Below are positions 1-5,779 of a stretch of DNA of 11,248 bases, in pieces. This DNA comes from Treponema sp. (GTDB taxonomy: Bacteria > Spirochaetota > Spirochaetia > Treponematales > Breznakiellaceae). Positions within the stretch are counted from its first letter, which is position 1. Each line of letters starts with the position of its first letter. Location of the stretch: contig WQZW01000025.1 of NCBI GenBank assembly GCA_009780545.1, positions 1 to 11,248 of the forward strand, written 5' to 3'. The notes under the pieces are model-generated. The model saw only the letters and a list, made by a program, of their open reading frames with translations, was not told the origin of the DNA and ran no database searches. Made by a program: the position numbers and the translations under genes.

Positions 1-432
1 GAAAGGGAACCATCCGTTTTTGCCCGTCCGCAAGGCAGATTTCGGAAGATCGCCGCCCCCGCCTTCGATCACCGAGATTATCTTCCCCAGAATCTCCCCG
101 GACTCTCCGAAAACGGTCATCCCCTTGAGGTCCTCGACGTAAAATTCGCCGGGCCTGAGCGGGGCCGCATCCTCCCTACCGACCAGCAGTTCCGCACCGC
201 GCAATCCCCCGGCCTGTTCCGGACCGCTGTAACCGACAAAGCGTATCACCAAGGCCTGTCCCGAAGCGGAACTTTCGGCGATTTCCATCGTCCGTTCAAG
301 CCCGTCCTTCCTGAGCAGAATGGACTTGAGCTTCAGCAGATGCCCGGTTTCCCCGGAAAAGGTCTTGACCTTGACAAAACCTTTCAGGCCGAAAGGAGCC
401 CCCACGATACCCGCGACAAATTTTTCGGTCAT
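1..432 (-). CDS. rimM: Ribosome maturation factor RimM (3' end cut off by window)
   Basis: RimM binds ribosomal protein S19 and helps mature the 30S head domain. The visible 144 residues begin MTEKFVAGIVGAPFGLKGFV, which fits the RimM N-terminal beta-barrel motif (usually G.I.G.hGl.GEv.V). GEFYVEDLKGMTVF at about 96-109 fits the linker into the PRC-barrel domain, and the reading frame leaves the window at WFPF, like the LIPFV-type segment near the end of the PRC barrel. The family is about 170 residues long, so some 25-30 are missing. The ATG at 430-432 has no convincing Shine-Dalgarno upstream. It is the last visible gene of the rpsP operon, 45 nt after the small membrane protein gene; trmD would be expected next, outside the window. 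A possible decayed repeat overlaps the start codon. Confidence 0.9.
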   Translation of the reverse strand, partial: MTEKFVAGIVGAPFGLKGFVKVKTFSGETGHLLKLKSILLRKDGLERTMEIAESSASGQALVIRFVGYSGPEQAGGLRGAELLVGREDAAPLRPGEFYVEDLKGMTVFGESGEILGKIISVIEGGGGDLPKSALRTGKNGWFPF

Positions 433-477
433 GCATTTACCATACGGAGGTTTGCCGGGGAGCCGTTCCGTGCCGGC

Positions 478-642
478 CTAGTTCCCCGAATACTTCAGGA
501 CGTAGTAGATTACATAGCCCCAACTGCATATCCCATGAAGGATGGCCCAAGGAATGGAGCTCCAAGCGGAATACGATATAACCATGGCCAGGCAACTCCC
601 GAAGGTTATCCCCGAGCCAAAAAAGAACCCCTTGCTTCTCAT
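478..642 (-). CDS. 54-residue membrane protein inside the rpsP-rimM operon
   Basis: This short frame begins with ATG at 640-642, has AAGGGG 6-7 nt upstream, and ends at TAG 478-480. The protein starts MRSKGFFFGSGITFG and is very hydrophobic. It has two likely membrane segments, about residues 6-24 and 30-49, with an aromatic-rich second half (WAILHGICSWGYVIYY at 32-47) and only K/R/H charges. It sits between the KH gene (35 nt upstream) and rimM (45 nt downstream) on the same strand, so it should be co-transcribed. Small proteins with an 'ILHG..W.YVIYY' ending occur in several bacterial phyla as I recall them, with no known function. The gene is real judging by its Shine-Dalgarno, operon position and membrane-like composition; its role is unknown. 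Automated annotation with a 60-residue cutoff would miss it. Confidence 0.75.
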   Translation of the reverse strand: MRSKGFFFGSGITFGSCLAMVISYSAWSSIPWAILHGICSWGYVIYYVLKYSGN

Positions 643-677
643 TTCGTCCCCTTTGCGCTTACGGGCAAAACCCTCAC

Positions 678-911
678 CTAGTCGATGATCTCCAGCGACA
701 TGTGCCTTCCGGTTCGGGTACCCGCCGACAAAAGCACGGTCCGCATGGCCTTGGCGATGCGTCCCTGCTTGCCGAGCACCTTGCCCAGATCCTCCTCGGC
801 CACCCGCAGCTCGAGCACGTCGGAACGGTCGCCCTCGACCTCAACGACCGAAACCCGTAAAGGATCGTCCACAATGCATTTCGCTATGAATTCAATCAAA
901 TCTTTTTCCAT
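678..911 (-). CDS. khpA: KH-domain RNA-binding protein (KhpA/YlqC-like)
   Basis: This 77-residue protein is almost entirely one KH domain, the usual size for the family encoded next to rpsP. The RNA-binding GxxG loop is GKQG at 47-50 in GKVLGKQGRIAKAMR, followed by the conserved helix and the strand HMSLEIID. In Firmicutes the homologue KhpA pairs with KhpB (Jag/EloR) and binds many RNAs, affecting cell elongation; here that is family knowledge, not shown. I chose the start MEKDLIEFIA (ATG 909-911). It lies 17 nt after rpsP and has an AGGA-type Shine-Dalgarno about 10 nt upstream. The longer frame up to 1004 would overlap rpsP and add an unrelated sequence. Confidence 0.9.
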   Translation of the reverse strand: MEKDLIEFIAKCIVDDPLRVSVVEVEGDRSDVLELRVAEEDLGKVLGKQGRIAKAMRTVLLSAGTRTGRHMSLEIID

Positions 912-928
912 ACGCAACCGTCCTGCGC

Positions 929-1180
929 CTACTTGACCTGCAGGCCTTTCTTGTTGAACAGCCTGCGTACCGTATCGGTGGGAGTTGCGCTCTTCAGAAG
1001 CCAAGCCTTGGCTTTTTCCTCGTTGACGCGGATCTGCTTGTCCTCGGCCTCGATGGGATGGTAGTAACCAAGCTCATCGAGCGTTTTGCCGTCCCTCGGA
1101 GCCCTGCTGTCCATAACCACGATGCGGTAATAGGGCCGTTTCTTACTGCCAAATTTCTTGAGTCGTATCCTGACGCTCAT
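929..1180 (-). CDS. rpsP: 30S ribosomal protein S16
   Basis: This 83-residue protein begins MSVRIRLKKFGSKKRPYYRI, the hallmark N-terminus of bS16, followed by VVMDSRAPRDGK and ELGYYHPI. S16 is an early 30S assembly protein that stabilises the 5' and central domains of 16S rRNA. The ATG has a strong GAGGAGG (1185-1191) 4 nt upstream. It is the first gene of the operon and lies behind a sigma70-like promoter with a leader of roughly 50 nt. The rest of the operon (KH protein, small membrane protein, rimM) follows at short spacings. Confidence 0.98.
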   Translation of the reverse strand: MSVRIRLKKFGSKKRPYYRIVVMDSRAPRDGKTLDELGYYHPIEAEDKQIRVNEEKAKAWLLKSATPTDTVRRLFNKKGLQVK

Positions 1181-1234
1181 CGTTCCTCCTCGCTGGTGTG
1201 TCCCCGGAACTCGGGAACCATGTACTTCTTTTTA

Positions 1235-1263
1235 AGGGTATCGTAAAGGGAAAATCGAGTCAA
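1235..1263 (-). promoter_or_regulatory. Sigma70-like promoter of the rpsP operon
   Basis: On the minus strand, TTGACT (1258-1263) and TACCCT (1235-1240) are separated by exactly 17 nt. The -35 matches 5 of 6 consensus bases; the -10 is weaker. The expected start is near 1228, giving a leader of about 48 nt that contains the GAGGAGG ribosome site of rpsP. Between this promoter and the end of the lipoprotein gene (1264-1308) I see only an imperfect GGGAG/CTCCC pairing, possibly a weak terminator. Confidence 0.6.
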
Positions 1264-1308
1264 GGGAGGTGTTTGCACTTGCTATATCAAGAGATACCAC
1301 TCCCCGGC

Positions 1309-1929
1309 TTAACGGAAAGGCTGGGACTCCGGTAGCCTTCTTCCGCCCATGCGGCGGCCCGCCGGTTGGATCGTGTCGGTCTGATCCACCCCGATGAGCA
1401 GGAGAGGCGGCCTGTCTCCGGTGTAGCTTATCCGGTAGGTTGATCCGCCATAACTGACGGTGTTGTTGTTGGGATTGTATTCCAGGCTAAAAAAGCCGTC
1501 CGGATCGTCCCTTTTGGCCGTAAATATCAGCGCACTCTCCCCGCTTTCAAAGGCAACATGGAGCCTGACCCTTCCACCGATATGTTCGACGTTCAACACA
1601 AGGCCGGGAGTTTGATGGTCCAGAATCAGCTCGTCGCGCCTGTGCATATTTTCAATGAGCGCTCTTCCTTCGTTGACGTTGACCGGGCGCGACTCCAAGC
1701 TTTCACGCACCAGGGAAATCCGCCCGAATATGTACAGCTGGAACCGGCGGATGTCATCCGCCATGAATTCGGACCCGCCGACAAGCCTTTCGATAAGCGA
1801 GATGGTCAGAGGAAGGCGTATGTCGGGAACCAGGACTACGACGGGCGGAGGCGGGGGAGGGGTTGCACAACCGGTGCTTGTGAACACAATGGCAATAAAG
1901 AAAACAAACAAGCCAAGTTTATTTTTCAT
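1309..1929 (-). CDS. Putative lipoprotein, function unknown
   Basis: This 206-residue protein has a typical lipoprotein signal: MKNK, a hydrophobic stretch (about 5-17), then TSTGC with Cys21 as the likely lipidated residue. The lipobox is relaxed (no Leu at -3), as is common in spirochaetes. A run of six prolines follows at 24-29, probably a tether. The middle (about 40-100) looks helical and charged (SLIERLVGGSEFMADDIRRFQL). The C-terminal half (about 105-185) alternates hydrophobic and polar residues, like a beta-sandwich (GRVRLHVAF, FSLEYNPNN, STYRISYTG). I do not recognise the family. It is transcribed alone from its own strong promoter directly behind the AAA+ gene. There is no Shine-Dalgarno, and the promoter places the start codon almost at the transcript's 5' end. 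Confidence 0.8.
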   Translation of the reverse strand: MKNKLGLFVFFIAIVFTSTGCATPPPPPPVVVLVPDIRLPLTISLIERLVGGSEFMADDIRRFQLYIFGRISLVRESLESRPVNVNEGRALIENMHRRDELILDHQTPGLVLNVEHIGGRVRLHVAFESGESALIFTAKRDDPDGFFSLEYNPNNNTVSYGGSTYRISYTGDRPPLLLIGVDQTDTIQPAGRRMGGRRLPESQPFR

Positions 1930-1938
1930 AGCACTTTA

Positions 1939-1968
1939 ATTATAGTGCAGGCAACTCGTAACTGTCAA
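1939..1968 (-). promoter_or_regulatory. Near-consensus sigma70 promoter of the lipoprotein gene
   Basis: On the minus strand, TTGACA (1963-1968) and TATAAT (1939-1944) are both perfect consensus hexamers, 18 nt apart. The start codon (1927-1929) lies only 9 nt past the -10 box, so the expected transcription start is 2-3 nt before the ATG. No Shine-Dalgarno fits in that space, so the mRNA should be leaderless or nearly so. The -35 begins 8 nt after the stop codon of the AAA+ gene, which argues that the two genes are separate transcription units. Confidence 0.8.
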
Positions 1969-1976
1969 ACTTTCTT

Positions 1977-3692
1977 TCACGCAATTCCGTCCCGAAATCC
2001 CAGCGGCTTCGACGCCCCGTTCTGCAGTTCGTCGGCGCAGTAGCGGGCAAGGGTGTCAGGCAGCAGGCCGGAGCCGTCCAGGATGTCGTCCACCTCGCAC
2101 TTGCGGGCCACGTTCTCGATCTGGCCGCCGGAAAGCTCGAACCTGCGGGAAAGCTCGGCGGCGTTTTCCGTGCCCAGTTCGGGGAGCAGGGAAAGCCAGA
2201 TTTCCCGTCGGCTTTCAGGAGTGGGCTTGTCGAAAATGATCTTGTACAGGAATCGCCGCTGGAAGGCATGGTCGAGGTTCTGGGCAAGGTTGGTCGTGGC
2301 GATCATGATGCCGGAAAGGTTCTCCATTTCCTGCAAAATGATGTTCTGGATGGTGTTTTCCGTCTGGTCCACCGCCCGGTCCGAAGTGGAATTCTCCTTC
2401 CGCTTGCCGATGATCGCGTCCGCCTCGTTGAAAAGAAGGATCGGGGCGATTCTGGAATGCTCGATGGCCGACCGGTAGCCGTCGAAGACCTCCTTGATCC
2501 GCTTCTCGCTTTCCCCGTACCACATGCTCTTGGCCTGCGAGATGTCAACGGCCATGATGTTCCGCTCGGTCGTCCGCGCGAGCTGGTAGGCGGTTTCCGT
2601 CTTGCCGGTTCCGGGAGGGCCGGAGAACAGGCAGGCGAAGCCCTTCCGCAGGCCTTTCTGGTCGAGCCGCTCCTGTATCCGGCCGAAGCTGTCCTCCCGC
2701 AGGAGCAGGCCGAGCTTTTCGATGGCCTTGGTTTCCCGGCGGTTGTAGAACATCCGCTTCTCTTTGATGCCGTCGTGGAGGATAAGGTTCTTCTTGTAGT
2801 TCCGGCTCCGCATGTTCAGTTCGCAGAGGAGTTCCTTCTTGGCCATGTCCGACACCTTCCAGGATTCGTTGTTCACGAAACCGTCGGAGTTGTTGTACTC
2901 GATGAACTTCGTCTGAATCAGCGTGTGCGAGGCATCCGAAAGGGCATCCCGTTCCATGCGGAACTCCGTCTTGGCATCGTACAGGAACTCGATGTCGTGG
3001 GCGCCGATATTGTCGTCGTTGTTGTTGTAGCAGAGATGGCAGAAGCAGAGAAACAGGATGATGTCGTCGCCGCAGAGCTCGTAGGACTTCAGCTTCTTGC
3101 AGAACAGCAGGTGCAGGTTCTGGTTCAAAAACTCGAGCAGCTCGCCGCGCATGGCCTTGCAGGTGAGCTCGTCGTTCTCCCGTTCGTCGAAGACGCGCTC
3201 CAGTTGGCCGAAAAATTCCTTTATGTCGAGGTTTTCCCTGGCTTCCGGCCGAAACTCGTTGTTCTTGCTCAGCGATTCGGTAACTTTCCGGGGCACGCGG
3301 TAGGAAACGCTGTCCCGCATGCTCTGCCTTCTGCACTGGATCAGCTTTTTTTCCTCCAGTTGCTCGCAATCGTTGATGTATTTGATGATCCGTATCTTGC
3401 TGCACTTTACCGCCTCGGCGATGTCCCCCAGGTCAACGTAGCTGTCCATGCCTTTCTCGGCGAAGTGGGAGAACAGCACCGACTGCAGCGGACTGATCCC
3501 CAACTTGCCGGCAACGTATTCCAGGTGGACCTTGGCCTTGGACAGGCAGCGGTCTATGCCCTGGTCCCTGGAAATCTCGACGATTTTTTCGATGTGGTCG
3601 AGAATCCCCATATCCCTAACCGGGATGGTGCCGGCCCCGTTCTTGCCCGGGCGGAACAGCCTCTCCATCATAGCCGGAATGTTTATCTTCAT
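1977..3692 (-). CDS. AAA+ ATPase with N-terminal winged-helix-like region
   Basis: This 571-residue protein has a C-terminal AAA+ module: Walker A GPPGTGKT (358-365), a pore-loop-like MWYGES (390-395), Walker B LLFNEAD (419-425, Asn replacing the usual first Asp), sensor 1 ATTN (465-468), a candidate arginine finger in FQRRF (477-481) and a sensor-2 region GGQIENVARK (522-531). It most resembles single-module AAA proteins of the FtsH/spastin type, but has no protease motif and no membrane segment. Residues about 66-125 look like a winged helix (LGDIAEAVKCSKIRIIKYI), and 150-300 are mostly helical and unrecognised. I chose ATG 3690-3692 because the frame further upstream runs through the intergenic repeats. 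No Shine-Dalgarno is present; TATAGT lies 7 nt before the ATG with a poor -35. It is probably a remodelling ATPase with an unknown target; no partner gene is nearby. Confidence 0.8.
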   Translation of the reverse strand: MKINIPAMMERLFRPGKNGAGTIPVRDMGILDHIEKIVEISRDQGIDRCLSKAKVHLEYVAGKLGISPLQSVLFSHFAEKGMDSYVDLGDIAEAVKCSKIRIIKYINDCEQLEEKKLIQCRRQSMRDSVSYRVPRKVTESLSKNNEFRPEARENLDIKEFFGQLERVFDERENDELTCKAMRGELLEFLNQNLHLLFCKKLKSYELCGDDIILFLCFCHLCYNNNDDNIGAHDIEFLYDAKTEFRMERDALSDASHTLIQTKFIEYNNSDGFVNNESWKVSDMAKKELLCELNMRSRNYKKNLILHDGIKEKRMFYNRRETKAIEKLGLLLREDSFGRIQERLDQKGLRKGFACLFSGPPGTGKTETAYQLARTTERNIMAVDISQAKSMWYGESEKRIKEVFDGYRSAIEHSRIAPILLFNEADAIIGKRKENSTSDRAVDQTENTIQNIILQEMENLSGIMIATTNLAQNLDHAFQRRFLYKIIFDKPTPESRREIWLSLLPELGTENAAELSRRFELSGGQIENVARKCEVDDILDGSGLLPDTLARYCADELQNGASKPLGFRDGIA

Positions 3693-3728
3693 GGCTGGCA
3701 CTATACCGGAAAAACCCCCGATCATGGA

Positions 3729-3794
3729 GGGGGGCAAGCCGATCCAATCTGCCACAGCAGATTGGATTCGGAGCTTTGCGTAGCAAAGCTCCAC
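3729..3794 (+). repeat. Paired-hairpin repeat, copy 1 (first of a perfect 66-bp duplication)
   Basis: The first part, GGGGGGCAAGCC, is the left half of the G-run hairpin seen elsewhere. A variable hairpin follows (ATCCAATCTGC 3742-3752, loop CACA, GCAGATTGGAT 3757-3767). Then comes the conserved hairpin (GGAGCTTTGC 3770-3779, loop GTA, GCAAAGCTCC 3783-3792), with the tail ACGCCTTTAC. It is intergenic, upstream of the AAA+ start codon. No transposase is visible in the window. Confidence 0.9.
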
Positions 3795-3817
3795 GCCTTT
3801 ACTCAATAAGCTATGAA

Positions 3818-3883
3818 GGGGGGCAAGCCGATCCAATCTGCCACAGCAGATTGGATTCGGAGCTTTGCGTAGCAAAGCTCCAC
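3818..3883 (+). repeat. Paired-hairpin repeat, copy 2 (identical to copy 1, 89-bp period)
   Basis: All 66 bases match copy 1, at a distance of 89 bp. The hairpins lie at 3831-3856 (variable) and 3859-3881 (conserved). The 23-24 bases between the copies differ from those after copy 2, so only the 66-bp core is preserved. Perfect identity suggests a recent duplication or gene conversion. Confidence 0.9.
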
Positions 3884-3904
3884 CCGTTTACCCGATAAAC
3901 TCAT

Positions 3905-3998
3905 GGGGGGGGCCAAGCCCCCCTCCACTCCATCCCCGCTACTGCGGGTATTCCGTTACCCCCCAAGCGGGGGTTCCACCCCCGCAACGCCCCCGCAT
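3905..3998 (+). repeat. G-run hairpin mosaic, copy 1
   Basis: A chain of short palindromes: GGGGGGC-CAA-GCCCCCC (3907-3923), CCCGC-TACT-GCGGG (about 3935-3948), ACCCCCC-AAG-CGGGGG (about 3957-3973), then CCCCGCAACGCCCCCGCAT (3980-3998). The same order of modules recurs at 8898-8963 and 9079-9096, so this is a second dispersed repeat type rather than chance GC-richness. It contains no gene. Confidence 0.75.
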
Positions 3999-4007
3999 TT
4001 CCTGCCT

Positions 4008-4088
4008 GGAGTTTTCCTCCTAAATCCAATCGCACTTCGTTCGATTGGATTTAGGAGATTTGCTTTGCAAATCTCCACACATTTACCG
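4008..4088 (+). repeat. Paired-hairpin repeat, copy 3
   Basis: A small hairpin GGAG-TTTTC-CTCC leads into a variable hairpin with 14-bp arms (CCTAAATCCAATCG 4019-4032, CGATTGGATTTAGG 4042-4055, 9-nt loop). The conserved hairpin shares its GG with that arm: GGAGATTTGC 4054-4063, loop TTT, GCAAATCTCC 4067-4076. The tail ACACATTTACCG follows, and then another small hairpin, GGAG-TTTG-CTCC, which looks like the start of a further truncated unit. The remaining bases up to the VOC gene (about 4110-4160) show no recognisable promoter. Confidence 0.85.
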
Positions 4089-4172
4089 TCTGGAGTTTGC
4101 TCCCAAAACCAATAGCCATTGTGTATGTAGCATCTGGGCCGATTTTCCGGTAGGCTGAGGCAAGGAGCAACC

Positions 4173-4592
4173 ATGAAACTGAGACCATACCTTACCTTTA
4201 ACGGTACCTGTGCCGAGGCCATCGAAATCTACAAGCGGGCCTTCAAAACCGAGCCGATCCAGGTGATGCGGTTCGCCGACATGCCGCCGAACCCGGCCTT
4301 TCCCGTTCCCGAAAACTTCAAGGACAAGATACTTCAGGCGACCCTGCCTTTCGGCGACGACTTCATCCGCCTCTCCGACTGCGGCCCCGGCCGTCCCTTG
4401 AACGACCCGGAAAGCGAGCGTATCTCCATTGCGGTCGAAGCCGGCGTCGAGGAGGTCAAGGCCGCATTCGCCGTCCTCTCCGAAGGCGGCCATGTCGGCA
4501 TGCCCTTGACCCAAACCTTCTACAGCCCCTGCGCCGGCGTAGTCTTCGACAAATTCGGTGTAATGTGGAACTTCTCGGCTCTTCAGTCATAG
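4173..4592 (+). CDS. VOC-superfamily protein, PhnB-like
   Basis: This 139-residue protein fits the PhnB-like branch of the vicinal-oxygen-chelate (glyoxalase/bleomycin-resistance) fold. Family features visible are PYLTFNGTCAEAIEIYKRAF at 5-24 (first beta-alpha unit), the central ILQATLPFGDDFIRLSD at 53-69, SERISIAVEA at 81-90, and the C-terminal LSEGGHVGMPLTQTFYSP with VVFDKFGVMWNFS at 123-135. Despite the name, members of this branch are not shown to act in phosphonate breakdown; substrate unknown. Length is normal for the family. The start is firm: ATG with AAGGAG (4162-4167) 5 nt upstream. It stands alone on the plus strand behind the repeat cluster, about 156 nt before era. Confidence 0.88.
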   Translation: MKLRPYLTFNGTCAEAIEIYKRAFKTEPIQVMRFADMPPNPAFPVPENFKDKILQATLPFGDDFIRLSDCGPGRPLNDPESERISIAVEAGVEEVKAAFAVLSEGGHVGMPLTQTFYSPCAGVVFDKFGVMWNFSALQS

Positions 4593-4601
4593 ATTCGATC
4601 T

Positions 4602-4704
4602 CCACGCATTTACGGGATGGGGTTTTGCCCCACAATCCCAACGGTAAATGCGTGGAGATTTGCTCCGCAAATCTCCGAGTCCAAGCTACCTATGGTAGCT
4701 TGGA
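4602..4704 (-). repeat. Paired-hairpin repeat, copy 4 (inverted) within a long palindrome
   Basis: Read on the minus strand, the order is the same as in the other copies. The variable hairpin has 11-bp arms (TCCAAGCTACC and its complement at 4680-4690 and 4694-4704). Then come the conserved GGAGATTTGC / GCAAATCTCC (4654-4676) and the tail ACGCATTTACCG. The tail is itself one arm of a 54-nt nested palindrome: 4602-4613 pairs with 4644-4655 (12 bp), enclosing GGGAT/ATCCC and GGGG/CCCC. This suggests two elements meeting head to head, the plus-strand one reduced to ATCTCCACGCATTTACG just after the VOC stop codon. It fills nearly the whole gap between the VOC gene and the era promoter. Confidence 0.85.
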
Positions 4705-4713
4705 CAGCCCGAA

Positions 4714-4742
4714 TGGACAAACCCGCCCTTTTCCCCTAAAGT
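4714..4742 (+). promoter_or_regulatory. Putative promoter of era, 6 nt from the start codon
   Basis: TGGACA (4714-4719, 5 of 6 consensus) and TAAAGT (4737-4742, 4 of 6) are 17 nt apart. Only 6 nt separate the -10 from the GTG start, so transcription would begin at or next to the start codon and the mRNA would be leaderless. The -35 lies 9 nt beyond the last hairpin of the inverted repeat. Confidence 0.5.
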
Positions 4743-4748
4743 GAAGCC

Positions 4749-5663
4749 GTGCAAAACGACAATGAGCCGGCCGATGCCGGGGAACAACCGATTGGATTAC
4801 AAAAAAAGGCGGGCTTCGTGGCCATGGTGGGCCGGCCCTCGGCGGGAAAGTCCACGCTGGTGAACCGCCTTTGCGGGGAAAAGGTTTCCATCGTAAGCAG
4901 CGTGCCGCAGACCACACGGGACGCAATTCGGGGAATCGTGAATCGGAAGCAGGGGCAACTGGTTTTCGTGGACACGCCGGGCCGTTACCGGTCGGAGAAA
5001 AAGGGCAACAAGCGGCTGCGGGACATTTCCAGCCAGGCCGTGGAGTCCTCCGACCTGATCCTGTACGTGATAGACGCGACCCGGCCGGCCGGTTTCGAGG
5101 AGGCCGAGATCGCCGCCCTGCTCGCCCCCCATGCGGAAAAGCTCTTCGTGGCGATCAACAAAACCGACGATCCCCGGGCCGCAATCCCGGAAACCAGGGC
5201 CTTCCTTGCCGAAAGCCTCCCTTCACTAGGCACAAACCGCTTTTTCGAGGTTTCCGCCAAGAACGGGGACGGGACCGAAGCCCTGCTTTCGGCCATTTTC
5301 GGCCTTGCCGAACCCGGCGATCCCCTGTATGACGGGGAACTGTACACCGACCAGGAAGTGGACTTCCGCATCGCCGAGGTCATCCGGGAACAGGCCATCA
5401 ACCGACTGCAGGAGGAGATTCCCCATTCCCTGCATGTCGAGGTCGCCGATACCCAGCTGAGTTCCGGCGGGGAGGAGAAGTCCGCCGCCCGGCAAAAGCT
5501 GTGGGTACGGGCCTTCATCGTGGTCGAGCGGGAATCGCAGAAAGGCATCGTGATAGGTGCAGGCGGCACGATGATCAAGGCCATCCGGCTTGCCGCCCTC
5601 CAGGAACTCCGCAAAATATTCGACTGGAAGATAGATCTGGACCTTCGGGTCAAGGTTTGCTGA
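4749..5663 (+). CDS. era: Ribosome-assembly GTPase Era
   Basis: Era binds the 3' end of 16S rRNA and helps finish the 30S subunit. The 304 residues are the normal length. GTPase motifs are G1 GRPSAGKS (28-35; most Eras have GRPNVGKS), the switch region VPQTTRD (52-58), G3 DTPG (75-78), G4 NKTD (137-140) and G5 SAK (169-171). The C-terminal KH domain carries GIVIGAGG (266-273) followed by TMIKAIRLAALQEL, as in known Eras. The GTG at 4749 is the first start in frame that keeps the whole G domain; its 20-residue N-terminal extension (NDNEPADAGE) is acidic and dispensable-looking. There is no clear Shine-Dalgarno. The stop codon lies inside a hairpin of the repeat that follows. Confidence 0.95.
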   Translation: MQNDNEPADAGEQPIGLQKKAGFVAMVGRPSAGKSTLVNRLCGEKVSIVSSVPQTTRDAIRGIVNRKQGQLVFVDTPGRYRSEKKGNKRLRDISSQAVESSDLILYVIDATRPAGFEEAEIAALLAPHAEKLFVAINKTDDPRAAIPETRAFLAESLPSLGTNRFFEVSAKNGDGTEALLSAIFGLAEPGDPLYDGELYTDQEVDFRIAEVIREQAINRLQEEIPHSLHVEVADTQLSSGGEEKSAARQKLWVRAFIVVERESQKGIVIGAGGTMIKAIRLAALQELRKIFDWKIDLDLRVKVC

Positions 5664-5727
5664 TCTCACCGGCCCATGGCCGATGAGATCAGCAAGGGAG
5701 AATTGCTCCGCAAATCTCCACGCTGTA
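5658..5727 (+). repeat. Paired-hairpin repeat, copy 5, overlapping the end of era
   Basis: The variable hairpin pairs TGCTGATCTCA (5658-5668) with TGAGATCAGCA (5684-5694) and encloses CGGCC-CAT-GGCCG, so it is about 16 bp long with one mismatch. Its left arm contains the era stop codon (5661-5663). The conserved hairpin follows with one mismatch (GGAGAATTGC 5697-5706, loop TCC, GCAAATCTCC 5710-5719), then ACGCTGTAGG. It could act as a terminator or 3'-end protector for era. The remaining 5728-5779, between convergent genes, has only a weak GGTT/AACC pairing followed by five T. Confidence 0.85.
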
Positions 5728-5779
5728 GGGGATTTACTTGGTTCTCCAAACCTTTTTGGGCCGGCAAGTTGCCTTTGCC

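Noticed and set aside
912..1004. Longer start of the KH protein (108 residues)
   Set aside because: It would overlap the end of rpsP by 76 bp and adds a sequence not found in KH proteins of this type.
2268..3809. 513-codon plus-strand frame opposite the AAA+ gene
   Set aside because: Antisense shadow caused by high GC; its product is a low-complexity V/L/A/E mix without motifs, while the minus strand has a complete ATPase.
3693..3875. N-terminal extension of the AAA+ protein up to an ATG at 3873-3875
   Set aside because: The extra 61 residues are translations of the two intergenic 66-bp repeats in two different frames, and do not look like protein.
3729..3883. CRISPR array
   Set aside because: Only two direct copies, 66 bp long and internally palindromic with a 23-nt spacer, and no cas genes.
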